Assembly: GCA_021775095.1 (NCBI GenBank)
Contig: JAJFII010000074.1
Location: 1-33,997 of the forward strand
Source: Rhodospirillales bacterium
GTDB lineage: Bacteria; Pseudomonadota; Alphaproteobacteria; Rhodospirillales; Casp-alpha2
Direction: 5' to 3'
DNA length: 33,997 nt
Made by a program: the position numbers and the translations under genes. The notes below the pieces were generated by a model, which was given only the letters and a program-made list of their open reading frames with translations, did not search any database and was not told where the DNA came from. The first letter of the stretch is position 1. Every line of letters begins with the position of its first letter. Positions 1-9,514 of this stretch are shown here, one piece after another.

Positions 1-80
1 AAGATGCACATCAACGAACCAGCCATCGCGCTCGCAATTCACAGGAGTGAATAGCGCCGGGCAGATGGTTGTGGCGTCGG

Positions 81-98
81 CTTGACAGACATGTCAAG
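81..98. promoter_or_regulatory. Inverted repeat upstream of the flavin oxidoreductase gene
   Basis: CTTGACA (81-87) and TGTCAAG (92-98) form a perfect 7-bp inverted repeat around GACA, about 67 bp before the chosen start at 165. This spacing suits a dimeric repressor or activator. The TTGACA inside the left arm has no good -10 box at 17 bp, so I call it a possible operator rather than a promoter. The regulator is unknown. Confidence 0.35.
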
Positions 99-164
99 TT
101 TCTGGGTGGGCCTGCTTTCGGGGTCTTTGCCGCATCCGTGAAACGCGATCTGAGGGGAAAATTG

Positions 165-2210
165 ATGTCGAAAGACCCGCTTCTTCAACCGTTTCAGCTC
201 AGGCATCTGACACTGCGTAACCGGATCATGACGACCAGCCACGAACCGGCTTACACCGAGGACGGCATGCCGAAAAAGCGCTACGTCGCCTATCACGCGG
301 AGCGCGCCAAAGCCGGTCTGGCGCTGGCGATGACGGCGGGCTCGGCGGCAGTCAGCAAGGACAGCCCACCCGTCTTCAACAACATCCTTGCCTACCGCGA
401 CGACGTGGTGCCGTGGATCCGCAGCCTGACGGACGCGGCCCATGAACATGGCTGTGCGGTAATGATCCAGCTGACACATCTTGGCCGGCGGACCACCTGG
501 AACAAAGGGCACTGGCTGCCGTCCGTGTCGTCCTCCCGGCACCGCGAACCGGCGCACCGGGCCTTCCCCAAACTCATTGAGGATTGGGATATTGAGCGTA
601 TCATTACTGAATTTGCCGACGCCGCCCAGCGCATGCAGGCGGGCGGTATGGACGGCATCGAATTGCAGGTCTATGGCCACCTGCTGGATCAGTTCTGGTC
701 GCCCCTGACCAATGATCTGACCGGTCCCTATGGTGCCGACACGCTGGAGAACCGCATGCGCTTTCCCATGGACGTGATCGATGCAATCCGAAAACGAGTC
801 GGGTCCGAACTCATTGTCGGCCTGCGTTACACCGCCGATGAGGTGCAAAAAGGTGGAATCACACCTGCAGAAGGGCTGGAGATGTCCAAACGGCTTGCCG
901 CGACGGGCAAGGTTGATTTCCTCAACGTCATCCGGGGTCGTATCCACACCGACCCGGCGATGACCGACGTGATTCCAGTGCAGGGAATGAAGAACGCCCC
1001 ACATCTCGATTTTGCCGGAGAGGTGAAGAAGGCGACCGGCATGCCGACTTTCCACGCAGCCCGGATTCCGGATGTTGCGACCGCTCGTTATGCGGTCCAG
1101 GCGGGGCTCCTGGATATGGTCGGAATGACCCGTGCGCACCTGGCGGACCCCCATATTGTGCGCAAGATCGAAGACGGGCGCGAGGATGATATCCGTCCCT
1201 GTGTCGGCGCCACCTATTGCCTCGACCGGATCTACCAGGGGGGCGAAGCGCTGTGCATCCACAACGCCGCCACCGGGCGTGAATTAACCATGCCGCATGA
1301 GATTGCCGAAGCCTCGAGCAAGAAAAAGCTCGTGATCGTTGGTGCCGGTCCGGCCGGCCTGGAAGCGGCGCGGGTCGCGGCGGAGCGCGGCCATGATGTT
1401 ACCGTGCTGGAGGCCGCCGCCGAACCCGGCGGGCAAATCCGCCTGACCGCGCGAAACCCGCGGCGGCGCGAGATGATCTCGATCATCGATTGGCGGATGA
1501 CGCAATGTGTGGCGCGTGACGTGGTGTTCCGTTTCAACACCTGGGCCGAGGTCGAAGATGTCAAGGCGCTCAGCCCCGACGTGGTCATTATCGCCACGGG
1601 CGGTATGGCCAATACGCAACTCTTCGAAAGGCATGGTGAGCCGCCCAATGTGGTGACGAGTTGGGACATCATATCGGGCGATGTGAAGCCCGCAAACCAT
1701 GTTCTGATCTACGACGAAAGCGGCGATCATGCGGGGTTGCAAGCCGCCGAAGTCGCTGCCAGCGCAGGTGCCAGGGTCGAGATCATGACGCCCGATCGGA
1801 CGTTTGCCCCTGACGTGATGGCAATGAACCTCGTGCCGTACATGCGCAGTTTGCAGGACAAGGACGTGACCTTTACCGTCACCCGCCGCCTGCTCGACGT
1901 GCAACGCCAGGGCAACAAACTGACCACAACCATCGGCACCGATTACAGTGATCATATCTATCATGCCGATTACCAGCAGGTCGTCGTCAACTACGGAACT
2001 CTGCCGCTGGATGATCTCTATTTCGATCTGAAGCCGCTCTCGTCAAATGGCGGCGCAGTCGACCACGACGCACTCATTGCCGGTCAGCCGCAGACGATCA
2101 GGCGAAACGATGACGGCCAATTCCAACTGTTCCGCATCGGCGATGCGGTTTCGGCACGGAACACCCACGCGGCGATCTACGACGCCCTGCGTCTATTGAA
2201 GGATATCTAA
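165..2210 (+). CDS. NADH:flavin oxidoreductase, DgcA / N-methylproline demethylase-like
   Basis: The 681-residue protein has an N-terminal old-yellow-enzyme TIM barrel (about 1-365), a cysteine cluster, and a C-terminal FAD/NAD(P) domain starting with VIVGAGPAGLEAA near residue 388. This is the trimethylamine dehydrogenase / 2,4-dienoyl-CoA reductase layout. The tail (FRIGDAVSARNTHAAIYDAL) and the cluster CVGATYCLDRIYQ resemble, from memory, the DgcA and N-methylproline demethylase branch, which demethylates dimethylglycine-type amines. The cysteines are 346, 352 and 364; the usual second ligand position is Ala349. I chose ATG 165 because GAGGGG lies 7 nt upstream and the barrel motif DPLLQPFQLRHLTLRNR follows at once; an upstream in-frame ATG at 69 would add 32 residues unlike the family. 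No dgcB-like partner follows, so the substrate is uncertain. It could also act on another N-methyl compound or an enoate. Confidence 0.85.
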   Translation: MSKDPLLQPFQLRHLTLRNRIMTTSHEPAYTEDGMPKKRYVAYHAERAKAGLALAMTAGSAAVSKDSPPVFNNILAYRDDVVPWIRSLTDAAHEHGCAVMIQLTHLGRRTTWNKGHWLPSVSSSRHREPAHRAFPKLIEDWDIERIITEFADAAQRMQAGGMDGIELQVYGHLLDQFWSPLTNDLTGPYGADTLENRMRFPMDVIDAIRKRVGSELIVGLRYTADEVQKGGITPAEGLEMSKRLAATGKVDFLNVIRGRIHTDPAMTDVIPVQGMKNAPHLDFAGEVKKATGMPTFHAARIPDVATARYAVQAGLLDMVGMTRAHLADPHIVRKIEDGREDDIRPCVGATYCLDRIYQGGEALCIHNAATGRELTMPHEIAEASSKKKLVIVGAGPAGLEAARVAAERGHDVTVLEAAAEPGGQIRLTARNPRRREMISIIDWRMTQCVARDVVFRFNTWAEVEDVKALSPDVVIIATGGMANTQLFERHGEPPNVVTSWDIISGDVKPANHVLIYDESGDHAGLQAAEVAASAGARVEIMTPDRTFAPDVMAMNLVPYMRSLQDKDVTFTVTRRLLDVQRQGNKLTTTIGTDYSDHIYHADYQQVVVNYGTLPLDDLYFDLKPLSSNGGAVDHDALIAGQPQTIRRNDDGQFQLFRIGDAVSARNTHAAIYDALRLLKDI

Positions 2211-2298
2211 AATGCGCAGCACAAGACCATCACGTTACATCCGCCATGCCGAGGACGAAGTGGGTAAAGGCCGTTGGCACATTTTTATTCCTTGAACC

Positions 2299-2631
2299 TC
2301 AAAATTTACCGTTAGCGTTTTTCCATTCCCTCCGGGGCGCGATTTTCTCGGTTGTGTCCCAGTGCTCAACCACCTTGCCGTCAGCGATTCTAAAAAGATC
2401 ATAAAACGCACTATGGGTGCCTTGTAAGTGACCTTCGCTGATGCAAAGCACAAAATTTCCCTCTGCCAAAACACGATGGATCCGATGATAGTCAATCTGT
2501 CTGGGGCCATCGCCTGAAGTTTCTAAGGCCAGCCGCAGGGCGGAGACGCCATCGCCGAGACGTGGATTATGTTCGACGTAGTCGTCGTCGACGTAGTCCC
2601 GCAGCCGCTCGAGGTGCCCATCGATCAGCAC
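2299..2631 (-). CDS. NTF2/SnoaL-like domain, probably second half of a split double-domain protein
   Basis: This encodes an NTF2-like alpha+beta domain (EHNPRLGDG, GNFVLCISEG, FYDLFRIADGKVVEHWD) ending in EWKNANGKF. The GTG at 2631 is the first standard start, but the same frame stays open to 2682 and adds LTEKNRARVRSFVETV, which is family-like sequence. The ORF just upstream encodes a sister domain and stops at 2673, inside this open stretch. As I recall, homologues carry both domains in one chain of about 260 residues (SnoaL-like, COG4922-type), joined by a GHSMVDG linker that is also present here. It is therefore either the 3' half of a frameshifted gene or a separate coupled cistron starting at an unusual codon. 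Fold assignment is fairly sure; function is unknown. Confidence 0.6.
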   Translation of the reverse strand: MLIDGHLERLRDYVDDDYVEHNPRLGDGVSALRLALETSGDGPRQIDYHRIHRVLAEGNFVLCISEGHLQGTHSAFYDLFRIADGKVVEHWDTTEKIAPRREWKNANGKF

Positions 2632-2672
2632 CGTTTCGACAAAAGATCGAACCCGGGCGCGATTTTTTTCGG

Positions 2673-3053
2673 TCAGCCGTGGTCAACGGCGTCGGTGGCT
2701 CCGTCCACCATACTATGGCCCGATGGATTGGGATCCAACCTTGCCTGAATATTATCCCAGTGTTCGACCGCCTGACCGTTTTCAAACCGGAACACTTCAA
2801 ATCCGATATTGCGGCGGGAAAAATCGTATTCGGTATGGGCAAAGACAAAATTGCCATCCGCAAAAGCCCGGACAACGGTTACCCGGGGGTTGGTTTTGGA
2901 TAACCGCTCGAACAACACCGCCAGGCCCTCGCTGCCGGCATGGGTTTGCGGATTATGCTGAATGTATTTATCCTCGTTGACCACAGCAAGCGGGCCGGGA
3001 TCGCCGGTTTCTATGCTTTTCAGCAAGGCCCGTATTTGGTCTTTCTTTGCCAT
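2673..3053 (-). CDS. NTF2/SnoaL-like domain protein, first half of a split double-domain protein
   Basis: This is the N-terminal NTF2-like domain of about 126 residues (MAKKDQIRALLKS, YIQHNPQTHAGSEG, GNFVFAHTEYDF, FEVFRFENGQAVEHWD). I chose ATG 3053 because the family begins just before the KKDQI helix; no clear Shine-Dalgarno is seen, and in-frame starts at 3065 and 3095 remain possible. The protein ends NPSGHSMVDGATDAVDHG, in what homologues use as the linker to a second NTF2 domain. That second domain follows in the -1 frame, with the TGA stop overlapping it. The gene lies 126 bp downstream of hbd on the same strand. Its role is unknown; these folds serve many small enzymes and binding proteins. 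Confidence 0.65.
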   Translation of the reverse strand: MAKKDQIRALLKSIETGDPGPLAVVNEDKYIQHNPQTHAGSEGLAVLFERLSKTNPRVTVVRAFADGNFVFAHTEYDFSRRNIGFEVFRFENGQAVEHWDNIQARLDPNPSGHSMVDGATDAVDHG

Positions 3054-3178
3054 GACTTTTTGCATCACCGGTCCGCTACGAATACCTCTGAACACAGTCT
3101 AGGGGCGTGGACTGTGCTGCCATTTTTAATCGGTTACGCCGGTAGTATGTTGATGAATGTGCACCACCGGACGATTGG

Positions 3179-4060
3179 CTAGCGGGTTGGCACTGGGCTG
3201 TCGCCAGAATAATCATAAAATCCGCGACCGGATTTGCGGCCCAGCCAACCGGCTTCCACATATTTAACCAGCAACGGGCAGGGGCGATATTTGGTATCGG
3301 CCAAACCATCGTGCAGAACATGCATGACCGCCAGACAGGTATCCAATCCAATAAAATCGGCCAATTCCAGGGGGCCCATGGGATGATGGGTTCCCAGTTT
3401 CATGGCCGTGTCGATGGAGATTACGGAACCGACGCCTTCATACAGGGTGTAAACGGCTTCGTTTATCATCGGCAGCAAAATGCGGTTGACGATAAAAGCC
3501 GGGAAGTCTTCGGCACTCACCGGTGATTTACCAAGTTTGATCGCCAGCTCCTTGATGATCGAATAGGTATCTTCATCGGTGGCGATACCGCGAATGATTT
3601 CGACCAATTCCATGCGTGGAACCGGGTTCATGAAATGCATGCCGACAAATTTTCCGGGCCGGTCTGTATGGGCTCCCAACCGGGTGATGGAAATCGATGA
3701 GGTATTGGAGGCGATCAGAGCGTCTTCAGCAATTACCGCGACCAGTTCCGTCAAAATGGCTTTTTTAATGGTTTCGTCTTCGGTCGCCGCTTCAATCACC
3801 AATTGGCAATCGGCAAATGCCTGATAATCAGTGCCCGCTGTAATCCGGGCCAGGGCTTCCGCTTTTGCCGCCGGTTCGAAAATGCCGCGGGCCACTTCGC
3901 GTTCCATATTTCGGTCAATTTTTTCCAGGCCGGCTTTTGCCGCGTCTGGATTGGAGTCGAGCATATGGACCACATATCCGGCTTTCGCACAAACATGGGC
4001 AATTCCATTTCCCATTTGACCAGAGCCAACGACGCCAATTTTTTTGATCTCAAACGACAT
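3179..4060 (-). CDS. hbd: 3-hydroxybutyryl-CoA dehydrogenase
   Basis: The 293-residue protein is a full-length single-domain 3-hydroxyacyl-CoA dehydrogenase. It has the N-terminal NAD(P) site GVVGSGQMGNGIAH, the catalytic region VGMHFMNPVPRMELVEII with the conserved His, and the C-terminal helical signature DFPAFIVNRILLPMINEAV. It interconverts acetoacetyl-CoA and 3-hydroxybutyryl-CoA and so feeds crotonyl-CoA to the ethylmalonyl-CoA route encoded about 12 kb away. ATG 4060 has AAAGGA 7-8 nt upstream. It lies 38 bp downstream of etfA on the same strand and is probably cotranscribed with etfBA, the usual alphaproteobacterial order. Confidence 0.95.
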   Translation of the reverse strand: MSFEIKKIGVVGSGQMGNGIAHVCAKAGYVVHMLDSNPDAAKAGLEKIDRNMEREVARGIFEPAAKAEALARITAGTDYQAFADCQLVIEAATEDETIKKAILTELVAVIAEDALIASNTSSISITRLGAHTDRPGKFVGMHFMNPVPRMELVEIIRGIATDEDTYSIIKELAIKLGKSPVSAEDFPAFIVNRILLPMINEAVYTLYEGVGSVISIDTAMKLGTHHPMGPLELADFIGLDTCLAVMHVLHDGLADTKYRPCPLLVKYVEAGWLGRKSGRGFYDYSGDSPVPTR

Positions 4061-4098
4061 TTAATTTCCTTTGCAGTTTACCTGCCTGTTGCAACGCG

Positions 4099-5031
4099 TT
4101 ACTTGTCCAGTTCGGCCGATAGGGCGGGAATGGCGTCAAACAGGTCGGCGGCAAGGCCGTAATCCGCGACCTGAAAAATCGGTGCCTCTTCGTCCTTATT
4201 AATGGCTACAATGACTTTTGAATCCTTCATGCCAGCCAGATGCTGGATGGCGCCGGATATCCCCACCGCAATATATAGATCCGGTGCGACAACCTTGCCG
4301 GTTTGTCCGACCTGATAGTCGTTCGGCACGAAACCGGCATCGACCGCTGCGCGGCTTGCGCCGACCGCCGCACCCAATTTATCGGCAACGGCTTCGAGCA
4401 TCGGAAAGTTTTCGCCCGATTGCATGCCACGACCGCCGGAAATCACAATCTTTGCACTGGTCAACTCCGGCCGTTCGGAAACCGTCAGGTCCTGGCCAAC
4501 AAATTGCGAAAGCCCGGCGTCGGCAGCGCCGGCGGTTTCTTTTATAGACGCCGCGCCGCCTTCCTTGTCAGCCGCATCAAAGGCCGTGGTTCGCACGGTT
4601 ATGGCTTTAGGAGTATCGGACGACTGCACCGTTGCCAGGGCGTTGCCCGCGTAAATCGGGCGGACAAAGGTATTGCCGTCGACCACTTCGACAATTTCCG
4701 AAATTTGCGCCACATCCAAAAAGGCCGCGACACGGGGCATAATGTTTTTACCGCTGGTCGTCGCCGGTGCCAGGATATGGCTGTAATCGGCAGCCAATGC
4801 GACAATCACAGGGGCGACGTTTTCGGCGAGGCTATTTTTTAATTCCGCGCTGTCGGCGATTAAGACGGTGCCGACGCCTTGAATTTTTGCCGCGGCCTCG
4901 GCGACACTCCGACAATCGGAACCGGCGACAAAAATATCAACATCACCCAACAGGGCGGCGGCGGTCACGGTGTTCAGGGTCGCGGGTTTTAAATCCACAT
5001 TGTCGTGCTCAGCAATCACAAGAATGCTCAT
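4099..5031 (-). CDS. etfA: Electron transfer flavoprotein subunit alpha
   Basis: The 310-residue EtfA/FixB has an N-terminal nucleotide-binding-like domain beginning [10 protein letters not shown]. Its C-terminal FAD domain (about 190-310) includes [22 protein letters not shown], the [11 protein letters not shown] segment and [13 protein letters not shown], all hallmarks of the family. With EtfB it carries electrons from acyl-CoA dehydrogenases, and probably dimethylglycine-type dehydrogenases, to ETF-quinone oxidoreductase, which is not in this window. Its ATG overlaps the etfB stop in TAATG, so translation is very likely coupled. The electron-transfer partner Mcd is encoded at 14.3-15.9 kb. 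Confidence 0.97.
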   Translation of the reverse strand: MSILVIAEHDNVDLKPATLNTVTAAALLGDVDIFVAGSDCRSVAEAAAKIQGVGTVLIADSAELKNSLAENVAPVIVALAADYSHILAPATTSGKNIMPRVAAFLDVAQISEIVEVVDGNTFVRPIYAGNALATVQSSDTPKAITVRTTAFDAADKEGGAASIKETAGAADAGLSQFVGQDLTVSERPELTSAKIVISGGRGMQSGENFPMLEAVADKLGAAVGASRAAVDAGFVPNDYQVGQTGKVVAPDLYIAVGISGAIQHLAGMKDSKVIVAINKDEEAPIFQVADYGLAADLFDAIPALSAELDK

Positions 5032-5780
5032 TATATGACCTTCGCTTCATTCCGGAGTTTATCAACAAGTTGCGCGACGTTTTCGACCATCACGCCAGCT
5101 TGGCGTTTGGCCGGTTCGACAACCTTTAAAACGCTGAGACGGGGCGAAACATCGACGCCTAAGCCTTCCGGTGTCAAAACATCAATGGGTTTTTTCTTGG
5201 CTTTCATGATGTTTGGCAGGCTGGCGTAACGCGGTTCGTTCAAACGCAGATCCGTGGTGACGATGGTCGGCATTTTTAAATCAACCGTTTCCAGACCGCC
5301 GTCGATTTCCCGGGTGACTTTAATCCGGCCATCGCCTAATTCCAGTTTTGATGCAAAGGTTCCCTGTGACCAGCCCATCAGTGCGGCAAGCATTTGCCCG
5401 GTTTGATTGGAATCGTCATCGATCGCCTGTTTGCCAAGGATAACCAGATCGGGGGATTCTTTTTCGATCAAGGCTTTCAGGCATTTGGCCACGGCCAGGG
5501 GTTCCGTCGGGATATCGGTTTCCACCAGGATACCCCGGTCGGCACCCATGGCCAGGGCCGTCCGTATGGTTTCCTGGCTTTGTTTCGGGCCGACGGAAAC
5601 GGCGATCAGCTCTTCGGCGATGCCGGCTTCTTTCAGGCGAATGCCTTCTTCGACGGCAATTTCGTCAAACGGATTCATGGACATTTTGACATTGGCGGTT
5701 TCAACCGCTGTCTGGTCCGAATTCACACGGATCTTGACGTTATAATCTACCACCCGTTTTACGCCAACAAGGACTTTCAT
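5031..5780 (-). CDS. etfB: Electron transfer flavoprotein subunit beta
   Basis: The 249-residue EtfB/FixA starts [19 protein letters not shown] and carries the [16 protein letters not shown] segment and the AMP-site region [23 protein letters not shown]. It forms the ETF heterodimer with EtfA. I chose ATG 5780, which has GGCAGG about 6 nt upstream; a TTG directly before it is also in frame. The stop overlaps the etfA start by two bases. Upstream lies a 172-bp gap with a strong hairpin, then the adenosyltransferase gene, so etfBA-hbd may have its own promoter. Confidence 0.97.
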   Translation of the reverse strand: MKVLVGVKRVVDYNVKIRVNSDQTAVETANVKMSMNPFDEIAVEEGIRLKEAGIAEELIAVSVGPKQSQETIRTALAMGADRGILVETDIPTEPLAVAKCLKALIEKESPDLVILGKQAIDDDSNQTGQMLAALMGWSQGTFASKLELGDGRIKVTREIDGGLETVDLKMPTIVTTDLRLNEPRYASLPNIMKAKKKPIDVLTPEGLGVDVSPRLSVLKVVEPAKRQAGVMVENVAQLVDKLRNEAKVI

Positions 5781-5829
5781 CAATTACCTGCCTTAATAAA
5801 ATATCTACCACACCTGTCTTTAAAATGTT

Positions 5830-5846
5830 CGGGCCTCGGGGGCCCG
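5830..5846. terminator. GC-rich hairpin between the adenosyltransferase and etfB
   Basis: CGGGCC and GGCCCG form a perfect 6-bp stem around TCGGG. On the minus strand the hairpin is followed by AACATTTT, a poor U-tract; on the plus strand by CCATTTTTAG. It lies between two genes read in the same direction, so it may be a partial terminator or attenuator separating the HIG1-adenosyltransferase transcript from etfB-etfA-hbd. Confidence 0.45.
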
Positions 5847-5952
5847 CCATTTTTAGATTTTTCGCAGGTGCACAATAGGACCAGGTATTCGCAGGGTCAA
5901 GGCGACTTTACGACAGTTTTTTGACAGTGTGCGTCGCAATAAAACCGATCGG

Positions 5953-6516
5953 CTAACGGTTGTTGCCCGGAACCCACAAAACGTCGCCTTCAGCGGCTTG
6001 GTTGAGGTGGCGGGCGAGGACAAACAGATGATCCGACAGGCGGTTCATATACTTGATGGCTTCGCCATTGACCTGCTGGGATTGGCTGAGTTCGGTCATT
6101 AAACGTTCGGCGCGCCGGGTCGTGGTGCGGGCCAGGTGCAAATACGCCGCGGCTGGACAGCCACCGGGCAAAATGAACGAGGTTAAGGGCGCCAAATGTT
6201 CATTCAGGCCATCAATTTCGGTTTCCAGGCGGATCACTTGCGCAGGCACGATACGCAAAGCCCCTTCAGAACGCTTGCCTCCCTCCGGCGTACAAAGATC
6301 TGCGCCCAAATCAAACAGGTCATTTTGGATGCGCGACAACATGTCGTCGGCCGCGCCGGCGGTATGCAGGCGGGCAACGCCAATGACCGAATTGGCCTCA
6401 TCAGCCGTTCCGTAAGCGGCAACCCGCACATCATGTTTGGCGACGCGATCACCGGAACCGAGCGATGTCTGACCCGTGTCACCGCCGCGTGTATAAATTT
6501 TAGTAAGTGAAACCAA
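5953..6516 (-). CDS. Cob(I)yrinic acid a,c-diamide adenosyltransferase, PduO type
   Basis: This is an ATP:cob(I)alamin adenosyltransferase of the PduO family. The N-terminal ATP-binding signature reads TKIYTRGGDTGQTSLGSGDR and is followed by AAYGTADEANSVIGVA. The C-terminal helix holds RRAERLMTELS and YMNRLSDHLFVLAR, both typical of the trimeric enzyme. It makes adenosylcobalamin, the cofactor of ethylmalonyl-CoA mutase encoded in this window. I chose TTG 6516, giving 187 residues, because homologues begin just before LTKIYTRGGD; an alternative TTG at 6546 would add ten residues and overlap the HIG1 gene by 11 bp. Neither start has a strong Shine-Dalgarno. Transcription is probably shared with the HIG1 gene upstream. 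Confidence 0.92.
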   Translation of the reverse strand: MVSLTKIYTRGGDTGQTSLGSGDRVAKHDVRVAAYGTADEANSVIGVARLHTAGAADDMLSRIQNDLFDLGADLCTPEGGKRSEGALRIVPAQVIRLETEIDGLNEHLAPLTSFILPGGCPAAAYLHLARTTTRRAERLMTELSQSQQVNGEAIKYMNRLSDHLFVLARHLNQAAEGDVLWVPGNNR

Positions 6517-6535
6517 TTTGATAGGTCCGATCTGA

Positions 6536-6733
6536 TCAGGATGCAAAAAGCCAGACAGAGATGGCTAAGAAAAAAATTGCCAGGGCCTGAAACAATACCC
6601 GCAACCGCATCAGATGATTTGCGTGTTTTTTGTAAAAGGGCCCGTGAATAGCGAACGAAACGATGCCAATGACCAGGACAATCAAGGTCGCAAAGACGGC
6701 AATACCGAAGAAAAATCCGAGCATCGTGTTCAT
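6536..6733 (-). CDS. Small HIG1-domain twin-transmembrane protein
   Basis: The 65-residue protein has two hydrophobic helices (about 4-28 and 46-63) joined by a short polar loop with HANHLMRLRVLFQ. This fits the (H/N)xLMRxRVxxQ core of HIG1 (hypoxia-induced) domain proteins. In Alphaproteobacteria such small twin-TM proteins commonly lie directly before the cobalamin adenosyltransferase, as here. Mitochondrial members act on respiratory complexes, but a role for the bacterial protein is only inferred. It acts in the inner membrane. ATG 6733 lacks a clear Shine-Dalgarno; ATG 6724 is a possible alternative. Confidence 0.8.
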   Translation of the reverse strand: MNTMLGFFFGIAVFATLIVLVIGIVSFAIHGPFYKKHANHLMRLRVLFQALAIFFLAISVWLFAS

Positions 6734-7115
6734 GGCTTACATATAGGGATTAGTTAGCCCGACGTCATGGAATATTTGTTAAAAAAACAGCTCCGCTGCA
6801 CGTTCGTCCGATGACCCCTGTATGCAACTCGTGGTTATCGACCAGGGCGACGGTGAAAATTCGAAAACCGCCGGCGAAATGCTCGTTTTCAACTTGTTTG
6901 ATTTTTCTTGACAACCTAATGGAAATTGGCAAATTTGCCCGGTCCGCCAGACTAGGCGGCGATATCACAGGGTCTTGGCGTGCGTAGACGGGGGGGTCTC
7001 TGAACTGGAGGTAAAACCCTTAATCGAGTTACCCCACGAAATTGTGGAATCCATTGCAGCGGATCACGGTGAGTGATGCGCTAACATCGTTTGTTTTATA
7101 AAGGGACTAAATACT
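6734..7115. other. Intergenic region before the cold-shock gene
   Basis: This 382-bp gap between divergent genes holds no convincing ORF. A TTGACA lies at 6908-6913 in an AT-rich stretch, without a good -10 at standard spacing. The last 150 bp could form a long 5' untranslated leader for the cold-shock gene, which is usual in that family. CCCAC and GTGGA around 7033-7048 could pair. The ribosome site AAAGGGA is about 10 nt before ATG 7116. Confidence 0.4.
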
Positions 7116-7325
7116 ATGACGACCGGTACTGTAAAGTGGTTCAACCCAACTAAAGGGTTTGGTTTCATTGAGCCTAGCGACGGCGGCCAGGATGCTTTCG
7201 TTCATATTTCCGCTGTTGAGCGCGCAGGATTATCAACTCTACAGGAGGGTCAAAAAATCGAATTTGAACTCGTTCCTGGTCGTAATGGCAAAGCTTCGGC
7301 AGAAAATCTCGTCGTTGGCGACTAA
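7116..7325 (+). CDS. Cold-shock protein, CspA family
   Basis: The 69-residue protein is a single cold-shock OB-fold domain at standard length. It shows [18 protein letters not shown] with the RNP1 motif KGFGFI, and RNP2 as [10 protein letters not shown]. It binds single-stranded RNA or DNA and acts as an RNA chaperone in the cytoplasm. AAAGGGA precedes ATG 7116. A long leader upstream and a bulged hairpin followed by TTTT downstream suggest a monocistronic transcript. Whether it is cold-induced cannot be read from the sequence. Confidence 0.96.
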   Translation: MTTGTVKWFNPTKGFGFIEPSDGGQDAFVHISAVERAGLSTLQEGQKIEFELVPGRNGKASAENLVVGD

Positions 7326-7353
7326 CGCCTGACCGATAAATTTCTTTAAAGCC

Positions 7354-7409
7354 CGCCTCCGCACCATCGCCGCTTAACTGAAATGGGTGGTAGTGCGGAG
7401 TGGCGTTTT
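7354..7409 (+). terminator. Terminator after the cold-shock gene
   Basis: CGCCTCCGCAC (7354-7364) pairs with GTGCGGAGTGGCG (7393-7405) with a small bulge, and TTTTA follows. It lies 28 bp after the stop and fits Rho-independent termination, although the loop is rather long. Confidence 0.6.
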
Positions 7410-7424
7410 AGAATCTGGCGGAGT

Positions 7425-7456
7425 CCTCTGACAGGTTGGTGCAAACCTGACAGAGG
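7425..7456. terminator. Hairpin between convergent csp and leuA genes
   Basis: CCTCTGACAGGTT and AACCTGACAGAGG pair at 12 of 13 positions around a 6-nt loop. It lies 24 bp beyond the leuA stop. There is no U-tract on either side, so it may protect the leuA mRNA 3' end or help termination only weakly. Confidence 0.45.
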
Positions 7457-7479
7457 TGCTGCTTTCTGCCGGTTGCGGC

Positions 7480-9245
<1,766 letters not shown>

Positions 9246-9338
9246 TTATGTCCAGCAACCGTCGGTAAGTCGCAGGCCAAGGAGGCGCGCAGCAGGGAAC
9301 AAGGGTTTGATTATATTGGAAATTTTTTGAACTGTCAT
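9246..9338 (-). CDS. Possible 30-codon leuA leader peptide
   Basis: An ATG at 9338 opens 30 codons ending TAA at 9246, about 90 bp before leuA. Its second half has leucine codons in quick succession: CTC CTT GGC CTG CGA CTT reads LLGLRL. The two adjacent codons CTC CTT lie in the stretch complementary to the leuA Shine-Dalgarno, and the stop codon lies in the loop of the 9228-9261 hairpin. This is the arrangement expected for leucine-sensing attenuation. Weak points: no clear Shine-Dalgarno precedes the ATG, and a competing promoter (ATGACA, 17 nt, TATAAT) would start transcription inside the ORF. Confidence 0.35.
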   Translation of the reverse strand: MTVQKISNIIKPLFPAARLLGLRLTDGCWT

Positions 9339-9342
9339 GACA
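9310..9342 (-). promoter_or_regulatory. Candidate leuA promoter with overlapping palindrome
   Basis: On the minus strand ATGACA (9338-9333), a 17-nt spacer and a perfect TATAAT (9315-9310) form a good sigma-70 promoter about 145 nt before leuA. The -35 overlaps the perfect 10-bp palindrome TGTCATGACA (9333-9342), a plausible operator. A second perfect palindrome, CGGGACGTCCCG, lies at 9369-9380. If this promoter is used, the leader ORF described above is not transcribed from its ATG. Confidence 0.45.
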
Positions 9343-9514
9343 AATACTCGAATTAAAACAGCGATGCGCGGGACGTCCCGGCGTCTCTCAGGACACCGGG
9401 TCAGTAAGTAGCAGGGCGAACGGCTGTTTAATAATCATCATGGGAAAAACCTAACGGACTAAATTCATGCCGTCAAGCGCCGAGCGCGGGGATCAGCGGC
9501 TGACGGTCTTGACC

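Noticed and set aside
1-54. Open frame at the left edge ending TAG at 52-54
   Set aside because: It could be the end of an upstream gene, but 17 residues give no identity.
39-1262. A 407-codon open frame on the minus strand across the flavin oxidoreductase gene
   Set aside because: It is antisense to a clear oxidoreductase, has no ribosome site, and its translation matches no family pattern.
2212-2295. 27-codon frame directly after the oxidoreductase stop
   Set aside because: It has no family likeness and ends before any domain; it could be a trace of a lost downstream gene but cannot be supported.
2660-2680. Programmed -1 frameshift joining the two NTF2 domains
   Set aside because: There is no X-XXY-YYZ slippery site before the stop; the A7 run lies after it, so a programmed event is not supported.
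6765-6968. 67-codon minus-strand frame before the cold-shock gene
   Set aside because: It has a GTG start, no ribosome site, and no recognisable pattern; it lies where the csp promoter and leader should be.
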